Part shown: one piece after another, positions 38,755 to 44,453 of the stretch
Numbering within the stretch: position 1 is the stretch's first letter
Layout of the letters: every line of letters begins with the position of its first letter
Assembly: GCA_000993535.1 (NCBI GenBank)
Contig: LBWG01000009.1
Coordinates: 1 to 44,453, forward strand
Reading direction: 5' to 3'
Length of the DNA stretch: 44,453 nucleotides
Source of the DNA: Candidatus Uhrbacteria bacterium GW2011_GWF2_39_13
Lineage (GTDB): Bacteria; Patescibacteriota; Patescibacteriia; UBA9934; GWF2-40-263
Notes under the pieces: generated by a model
Seen by the model: only the letters and a program-made list of their open reading frames with translations
Database searches by the model: none
What the model was told of the DNA's origin: nothing
Program-made: the position numbers and the translations under genes

Positions 38755-39747
38755 ATGAAAAACGGGATCTCTTCAACATGTGCCATCAAGGCAATCTCAT
38801 CAAGTTTTTCAAAGATCTTTCGTATTCTTTCTGTAGGATGTTGTTCGCTCGCTCTCTTGTTGATTTCTTTTGGAGCTCATGCGGCTGTCATTTCTCCCAG
38901 CATGTTGGAAATTTCTTCCGCGCGCGGCGAAGTGATTCATGAGACATTTACGATTCTCAACACGGGATCCAGCGAGCAAACGTATTTTTTCGATCGGGTA
39001 GCCTTTAAACCGATGGAAGAATCAGGAACTCCGTTGTTTTCTCAGGAAACAAAAGAGGCCAGCGCACTCACCTCCTGGATTTCTTTTCCAGAAACACAGG
39101 TGCGGGTCTTACCTGCGTCAAAAGCAGATGTTCCTTTTGAAATAGCGATTCCTGATGATATTGCCTCGGGTGGATATTATGCTGCCATTACTGTTTCACC
39201 TACGCCCACAGATATTGTCACAACCAATGGCGCGATTATTGATGCCAAGACTGCCATTCTCGTGCTGTTGACGGTTGAAGGTGAGACAACACAACAACTT
39301 CAGTTGCTTGATTTTCATGGGGCACTCCTTTCTTCTTCTCTTCCTTTTAGCTCATTTCAATTCAGAGTCCAAAATCAAGGAAACGTGCATGTAGTTCCTC
39401 GTGGTCAAATCACTCTTAAAGGGTTTTTTGGTCAAACCATCCAAGTGATCGAAGTAAATACGGTTGAGGGAAGAGTCTTGCCATCCTCTACAAGACAGTT
39501 TGAAGCGCAGTATCCCCAAGAGACACTTAGCTGGTTAGGCAAGGCTGGATATCAACTGAGTCATCTTTCCATTGGTCCTATGACGGCAGATCTGGCGTTA
39601 AGCTACGGATCAGAAGGAACTCTTTTTTCTTCTCTCACCTTTTGGATCGTTCCTTGGGAGCTTATCTTGGTTCTTGCGGGTGTTATCGGAATTATTCTTG
39701 CGTGTTACTACGGAATACAAAAAAAAATTAAATCAAAAAGATTATAA
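38755..39747 (+). CDS. membrane-anchored protein with Ig-like fold, DUF916-like architecture
   Basis: About 330 aa from ATG 38755. The signal segment runs to AHA (residues about 24-43). Beta-sandwich sequence follows, beginning ISPSMLEISSARGEVIHETFTILNTGSSEQTYFF, typical of alpha-macroglobulin- or DUF916-like domains. A C-terminal membrane helix (about 301-322) and a basic tail (KKIKSKRL) complete it. The similarity to DUF916 proteins that pair with cell-wall proteins is architectural only. Its first 22 codons include a stretch matching the repeat element, so the N-terminus may be element-derived. Confidence 0.8.
   Translation: MKNGISSTCAIKAISSSFSKIFRILSVGCCSLALLLISFGAHAAVISPSMLEISSARGEVIHETFTILNTGSSEQTYFFDRVAFKPMEESGTPLFSQETKEASALTSWISFPETQVRVLPASKADVPFEIAIPDDIASGGYYAAITVSPTPTDIVTTNGAIIDAKTAILVLLTVEGETTQQLQLLDFHGALLSSSLPFSSFQFRVQNQGNVHVVPRGQITLKGFFGQTIQVIEVNTVEGRVLPSSTRQFEAQYPQETLSWLGKAGYQLSHLSIGPMTADLALSYGSEGTLFSSLTFWIVPWELILVLAGVIGIILACYYGIQKKIKSKRL
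38766..38817 (+). repeat. possible element remnant inside a coding sequence
   Basis: AAGGCAATCTCATCAAGTTT (38788-38807) resembles the reverse complement of the inner arm of copy 2 (AAGGCAATCTCATCAAATTT). GATCTCTTCAA upstream and TTCAAAGATC downstream resemble the outer arms. The stretch is translated as part of the n-region before the signal peptide. Confidence 0.45.
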
Positions 39748-39756
39748 GTCTCATGT

Positions 39757-42700
39757 GTGTGTATTTTTAGGAGGATCATTCGAACCATCGCAACAGTCGC
39801 TGTCATCATTACGGCGTCTGTTGCGGTTGTTCCAACAACCTTTGCTGCGACTCTTTCGATGGCAAACGATTATCCTTCGACGCTAGAAACTTCGCAGGTT
39901 GCCAATCACACATTGTTCTTTACAACTCCAACAAGCATTACAGAAGGTTCCACGCTTACCCTCACCTTTGCTTCCGCTTTTGATACCAGCTCTCTTGTTG
40001 AGGACGATATCGATCTTGCCGATGATGGCGTTGATCTCACCACAGCAACGGATTGTTCTGGAACTGAAAAAGCTTCCGTTTCTATTGTTGCTGACGTCAT
40101 CACTCTCACAGTGTGTCCAGGTGACGCAGGAACCATTGCCATTTCAAGCGTCGTGACGGTGTCTATAGGAACCAACGCCACAAACTCGGGAACGGGTGTA
40201 AACAAAATCACCAATCCTTCCAGCGCGGGAGATTATTTTGTCTCCATTGCCGGAACCTTTGGCGGGTCTGGATCCATCATTCTTCCTATTGGAGGAGATG
40301 ATTCAATTGAAGTGACCGCAACCATTCCTTCTTCTGGCGGAGGCGGCGAGCAAGGAACAGGCGGCAGCGGAGCTCCTGCAGACAGCACTGCTCCAGTGAT
40401 TTCTCAGATTGTGGTGTCGGGTTTAACCACCACAAGCGCCACGATCAGTTGGTCAACCAATGAACCGGCAATTCAGGCTCTTTCTTATGGATTAACGTCT
40501 GGTCTTGAATTAGGAACCAAATCAACCAGTTCCTACTTTAACTCTTATGCCGTGATGTTGGATCAGCTCAATGAAGGGACAACCTATTATTTTCAGATTA
40601 AGGCTTCAGACATTACTGGAAATCAGGCGAGTTCTTCTATTGCCACCTTTACGACGCTGGATGAGACAGCACCCGTCATCAGCGGAATTCAAGTTACGGA
40701 TATCACTACAACCTCTGCACGGGTGATTTGGACGACCAATGAACCTGCCAATAGTGTTGTTTCTTATGGGACGACAAGTGCGTATTCGAATACTGTTTCA
40801 CAAGGAAGTTTTGTCACGGCGCATTCCCTTCTTTTGACAGGGTTGACTCAGAGTACGCGTTATCACTTTCAAGTGTTATCTGTGGACTCATCGTTGAATC
40901 AGGCTTTTTCTTCTGATCAGACGTTTGTGACCGATATAGACGTGCCTCCGGCAAATGTTTCCGGTTTAACAGCCGCTCCAGGAGATCGTCAGGTGATTCT
41001 TTCATGGACAAATCCAACCGATGAAGATCTTTCAGGAATTCGTGTACTGCAATGCTTGAATAGATATCCAACAGGATCCACAGATTCTACCTGTGAGGTT
41101 ATTGGAGATGGTCTAATGACTTCATTGGTTCAGACAGGCCTTTCAAATGGAACCACTTATTTTTTTGGAGTTTTTGCTTACGATCAATCAGGGCAGTTTG
41201 CTTCTGGAGCACTTGTGTCTGCCACACCCAGTGCTTCAGAAGAAGAGGTGCCCTTACCGGAACCTCCGGAGGAATTGCCTCCTGAGAAACCTCTTCCACA
41301 GGAACCTCCTGTGGAACCACCACAGCAGACAGAACCTTCAGAATCAGAATCTACGGGTACAGAACTTCCACAGGGATCGGCGGTTTCCTGCGGAGATACT
41401 CTTTGCTCGCAGACTGAATCGACAGTGTCTTGTCCGCAAGATTGTGGTGAACCTTCTGAAGAACCGACTCCTTTAGGTGAAGGAGAAGGAACCTTCAGTG
41501 AGGCCGATATCCGTTATTTGGTTGCAGATGGATCGATCGCGCTTAAGGCCACCAGCTCCGGTGTGGTTGATGTGCTCCCCACAAGCACAGTGCGTGCGAC
41601 AATCCCCCGTTTTGCTTTATCCGACAACGTAACGTCTGTTTATTTCACCGTAGGGTCGGACACTTACCTCATGCGTCTTGATGACGCTCTCGCTCTTTAT
41701 GTGTCGGATCTCACTATTCCAACAGTGTCTACCGTTCTTGACGTGATGGTGCTTATCACGTTTGAGGATGCATCGACACAATCTGTTTCTTCATACCTGA
41801 GGGCTGTCGTGCCCGGTTCCATTTCTCAGGTCATCGATGGTGAAGAAGCGACCGTGAGTTCCGCAATGATTTCGCTCTTTGAACGTTCTAGGAATGAATT
41901 TATCGTATGGGATGGGTCCCCGTACGCGCAGTTTAATCCCACACAGACAACGTCCGATGGGTTTTTTGGATGGTATGTCCCAAATGGGATGTACGTTGTC
42001 CGAGCCCAGTTGGATGGATATGAGTTTTCGCAAACAGAAACACTCATTGTCACAAATAACATTGTGAATCCTCACTTAGCTCTTGCCTTGATCACACAAG
42101 AACAACAGGAGGTTTCACAAGAACCAGTCATTGGTTCCACAACAGAAGAATTTTCTTTCGTATCTTCCGTTCAAGCAGCGCTGGGCGCGCCTCTTGAGAG
42201 TACACAGGAAATTCTGACCGTTATTCGAGAAACGCCAGGAGTACAAGAAACAGCAGAGATTTCTCTTCCTGCTCTTGCTCTTACAGCCACAGGCAGTCTT
42301 ATCGTTCTTTCAGCTGTTTTTGATCTTCTCCCTCTCCTTCAATATTTTTTTACCGCGCCTATTCTCTTTTTTGGGCGTCTTCGAAGGAAGAGTTATGGAG
42401 TCGTCTACAACGGTATTGCAAAGACTCCGGTGGATTTGGCTGTTGTTCGTTTGTTTCAGACAACACTAGAAGATCTCACCCTTGGTAAACCTGGTCGGCT
42501 TATTCAAAGTCGAGTCACGGATAAGGGAGGTCGGTATTTTTTCCTGGTTCAGCCAGGAGTGTACCGTATTGGGGTCACCAAAAATGGATTTCAATTCCCT
42601 TCAGATTATTTGCACGGAACAAAGATAGATGGAGCGTATCTGGACGTCTATCATGGCGAACTGATTAACGTTACCTCTGATGATGCTGTCATTACAGCCA

Positions 42701-43194
42701 ATATTCCTCTTGATCCGTCCCAAGCAGATAAATATCACACACCAACAACGATCGCTCGCAAAAATACCTTACGAAAGTTTCAACATGTCGTTGCTTTCTC
42801 TGGAGTATTCTCCTCTATTATTTTCGCGGTGATTCGTCCTAACGTTCTTTCTCTCTCAATGATTCTCATACAAGGAGTGATTTATCTTTTTGTTCGAAGA
42901 TTAGCAACTCCTTATAAACCGATGAGTTGGGGAATTGTCTACGATAAAAAGACGGGTCGACCCTTATCTCAAGTGGTCGCACGTATTTTTGAGCCAAAGT
43001 ACAACAAATTATTAGAAACACAGGTAACAGATTCCAGAGGACGTTATGCCTTTATGTTAGGTCCTAACCTGTATTACGCGGTCTTCCAAAAACCAGGATT
43101 CAAAAAAACAGAAATTAATCCCATTGATTATTCACATTCGGAAGAACCAAAGGGTTTCTCTGAAAAAGTTTCTCTGGAAACAGAGGACAGCTAG
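39757..43194 (+). CDS. large multi-domain surface protein (Fn3, carboxypeptidase-regulatory-like domains)
   Basis: 1145 aa from GTG 39757. AGGAGG at 39769 lies within the reading frame, so a downstream non-canonical start cannot be excluded. Signal peptide 1-30 (AXA site TFA). Residues 32-190 form a beta-rich domain, with a Gly-rich linker at 193-204. Three Fn3 domains span about 212-300, 304-394 and 397-490. A Pro/Glu-rich linker follows (496-535), then a Cys cluster (545-563). Carboxypeptidase-regulatory-like domains are at about 690-765, 880-945 and 1058-1125. Membrane segments lie at about 838-872 and 1011-1045. The last two regulatory-like domains flank these segments, so topology is unusual. 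Confidence 0.85.
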   Translation: MCIFRRIIRTIATVAVIITASVAVVPTTFAATLSMANDYPSTLETSQVANHTLFFTTPTSITEGSTLTLTFASAFDTSSLVEDDIDLADDGVDLTTATDCSGTEKASVSIVADVITLTVCPGDAGTIAISSVVTVSIGTNATNSGTGVNKITNPSSAGDYFVSIAGTFGGSGSIILPIGGDDSIEVTATIPSSGGGGEQGTGGSGAPADSTAPVISQIVVSGLTTTSATISWSTNEPAIQALSYGLTSGLELGTKSTSSYFNSYAVMLDQLNEGTTYYFQIKASDITGNQASSSIATFTTLDETAPVISGIQVTDITTTSARVIWTTNEPANSVVSYGTTSAYSNTVSQGSFVTAHSLLLTGLTQSTRYHFQVLSVDSSLNQAFSSDQTFVTDIDVPPANVSGLTAAPGDRQVILSWTNPTDEDLSGIRVLQCLNRYPTGSTDSTCEVIGDGLMTSLVQTGLSNGTTYFFGVFAYDQSGQFASGALVSATPSASEEEVPLPEPPEELPPEKPLPQEPPVEPPQQTEPSESESTGTELPQGSAVSCGDTLCSQTESTVSCPQDCGEPSEEPTPLGEGEGTFSEADIRYLVADGSIALKATSSGVVDVLPTSTVRATIPRFALSDNVTSVYFTVGSDTYLMRLDDALALYVSDLTIPTVSTVLDVMVLITFEDASTQSVSSYLRAVVPGSISQVIDGEEATVSSAMISLFERSRNEFIVWDGSPYAQFNPTQTTSDGFFGWYVPNGMYVVRAQLDGYEFSQTETLIVTNNIVNPHLALALITQEQQEVSQEPVIGSTTEEFSFVSSVQAALGAPLESTQEILTVIRETPGVQETAEISLPALALTATGSLIVLSAVFDLLPLLQYFFTAPILFFGRLRRKSYGVVYNGIAKTPVDLAVVRLFQTTLEDLTLGKPGRLIQSRVTDKGGRYFFLVQPGVYRIGVTKNGFQFPSDYLHGTKIDGAYLDVYHGELINVTSDDAVITANIPLDPSQADKYHTPTTIARKNTLRKFQHVVAFSGVFSSIIFAVIRPNVLSLSMILIQGVIYLFVRRLATPYKPMSWGIVYDKKTGRPLSQVVARIFEPKYNKLLETQVTDSRGRYAFMLGPNLYYAVFQKPGFKKTEINPIDYSHSEEPKGFSEKVSLETEDS

Positions 43195-43217
43195 ATCCAT
43201 TTACACGGATTCATTCT

Positions 43218-44453
43218 ATGCTTCATACATGGAGGAAATTATTAACCTTCGTGTCCTTGATCACGATCATGTTGGGCGGGGTTGTTGCCACGCAAGCTGC
43301 AGCTCCCCCCAATATTGTGACTTATCAAGGACGCGTTCTGAACACCAATGGTGTTCCGGTTTCGGATTCTTCCGTCAGTATGAAGTTCGCTCTTTACAAT
43401 TCGCTTGCGGGGGGAACATGTCTTTGGTCTAACGATTCCTCTGATTGTTATACTAACACCCCCGCTTCTATTGTGGCTCGAAGTGTTACATTGACCTCAG
43501 GTTTATTTACAGAAAATCTTGGAGATACCACAAATTCTTATGCAGCGATTTCTGATACCGTTTTTGCTGATAACAACGGCGTGTATTTGGAAGTGATCAT
43601 TGCAGGAGAAACATTAACTCCGCGTCGTCGTTTGACCGCCGCCCCCTATGCCTTGAATGCCCAACGGTTAGATGGGATTGATTCAACAGGATTTCTTGCC
43701 GCAAATGGCGATACTGCCACAGGTGAATATGATTTAAGTGGTGCTGAGCTTGTCGGCGCATCACCTCTTGTCTTTGAGGGCGGCTCAAACGATGGAAATA
43801 CGGTTGCTTTTAGTTTTACTGATCCAAGCGCGGATCGTACGATTACTTTTCAAAATGCGTCCGGAACCGTTGCGTTTACCAGTGATATCACTTCCAGCCA
43901 ATGGGAAACGGGCGTCAATGGCATTTTTGAAGATGATGCCGCAATCATTGTGGGAATAGACACGGGTTTTACTTATAGCAGCGCAGGTGTAGGAGATATG
44001 CGTATTGCTGATGAATTGGAAGTTCTGGGCGACGGATTTATAGATAACGATTTAGTGATTGGTGCTTCTACTTCATCCACAGAAACGCTTGCGCACCCAA
44101 CATTTGCTCTTGGGGGTGATGATTTATTTGTTGCCGGAACATTGGGTGTAGAAGGAATGGTCTATTCCGATGGCGGTTTTACTGCTGGAACAGATACCGC
44201 TTTTGGTTCGGGAGCTGTTACAACAACAGGGACGACAGATCTTCTCTTGACGATTGCAGGAGGAGATTTGGCGTTCGCTCAAGCTACGACCATTGGTGAC
44301 GGCGGTGATGCTTTAGTTGTTAATTCCTCCGACTGGGACATTTCCGCTACCGGAGACCTCAGCGGTATCGGCACGTTGGTCTCAGATGGCATTGCCACCT
44401 TCTCCGCTAACCTCAACGCCAATGGAGGGATGGACGTGGACGATGCATTTGTG
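43218..44453 (+). CDS. secreted surface protein, partial (runs off window)
   Basis: The reading frame from ATG 43218 stays open for 412 codons to the end of the window. A signal peptide (MLHTWRKLLTFVSLITIM, then LGGVVATQAAA) is followed by NIVTYQGRVLNTNGVPVSD and PRRRLTAAPYALNAQRLDG, a pattern shared by many fibre- or adhesin-like bacterial proteins. The rest is a long Gly/Asp/Thr-rich stretch with short repeat-like segments (TATGEYDLSGAELVG, ISATGDLSGIGTLV, then ATFSANLNANGG) suggesting a beta-helical stalk. Function is probably structural at the cell surface. The C-terminus is not in the window. Confidence 0.85.
   Translation, partial: MLHTWRKLLTFVSLITIMLGGVVATQAAAPPNIVTYQGRVLNTNGVPVSDSSVSMKFALYNSLAGGTCLWSNDSSDCYTNTPASIVARSVTLTSGLFTENLGDTTNSYAAISDTVFADNNGVYLEVIIAGETLTPRRRLTAAPYALNAQRLDGIDSTGFLAANGDTATGEYDLSGAELVGASPLVFEGGSNDGNTVAFSFTDPSADRTITFQNASGTVAFTSDITSSQWETGVNGIFEDDAAIIVGIDTGFTYSSAGVGDMRIADELEVLGDGFIDNDLVIGASTSSTETLAHPTFALGGDDLFVAGTLGVEGMVYSDGGFTAGTDTAFGSGAVTTTGTTDLLLTIAGGDLAFAQATTIGDGGDALVVNSSDWDISATGDLSGIGTLVSDGIATFSANLNANGGMDVDDAFV

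Overview
The window looks like a chromosomal segment of a Candidate Phyla Radiation bacterium (Candidatus Patescibacteria, a Parcubacteria-like lineage). Three things suggest this: the housekeeping genes are compact and AT-leaning, several transcripts appear leaderless, and large secreted surface proteins of unknown function are interspersed with the housekeeping genes. TGA serves as a normal stop (for example in holA, dksA-like and the helicase gene), so the TGA=Gly lineages (Gracilibacteria, Absconditabacteria) are unlikely. The taxonomic placement is inferred from gene content only.

Layout. 1-228: hairpins and short tandem repeats. 229-5387 (minus): a 609-aa protein of unknown function, then a 1061-aa fusion of an SF2/SNF2-like helicase to a class I methyltransferase with an altered Walker A motif. 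5559-6782: a DUF4419-like protein. 6894-14847: K+-independent H+-pyrophosphatase, RNase HII, a LysM-M23 peptidase, ComM, signal peptidase II and a DksA/TraR zinc-finger protein. 14848-15461: a 614-bp gene-poor region with two strong hairpins and two perfect DnaA boxes. 15462-20159 (minus): rpsO, a NYN-domain protein, pnp and a membrane protein. 20332-25354: an MFS transporter, a recent roughly 100-bp duplication flanking a 394-aa protein, a DsbA-like oxidoreductase, a small membrane protein and a tyrosine recombinase. 25451-31020: a receiver-domain protein, tRNA-Arg(UCU), a small cassette gene, tRNA-His, an unknown protein, and a HEAT-repeat protein with a degenerate kinase-like C-terminus. 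31125-36414: polA, holA, rpsT, rmuC. 36618-37345: tRNA-Arg(CCU), tRNA-Ala(CGC), an M23-fold protein and two parS-like palindromes. 37845-end: a same-strand cluster of four secreted or membrane-anchored surface proteins, the last running off the window.

The most distinctive non-coding feature is a family of palindromic dispersed elements, about 70-160 bp, with at least six copies plus three likely remnants. They carry conserved arms (AAAACTCGCGATC on one side, AAAACTCGATGAGAT on the other). Their outermost arms differ between copies but stay complementary within a copy. One copy sits in the loop of the shared holA/rpsT terminator with a 6-bp direct repeat, so the empty site can be read directly. 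Another is in the loop of the terminator after the LysM-M23 gene. Two flank tRNA-Arg(UCU), and one sits directly upstream of each of tRNA-His and tRNA-Arg(CCU). Remnants lie next to or inside the starts of protein genes.

Two expression styles coexist. Several core genes have an extended -10 (TGN-TATACT or TGN-TACACT) only 8-9 nt before the ATG, implying leaderless mRNAs. A second group (5559, 9686, 25451, 26979) consists of single-gene cassettes with a Shine-Dalgarno sequence and a private terminator, three of them also with a recognisable promoter. They look GC-richer and were probably acquired separately.
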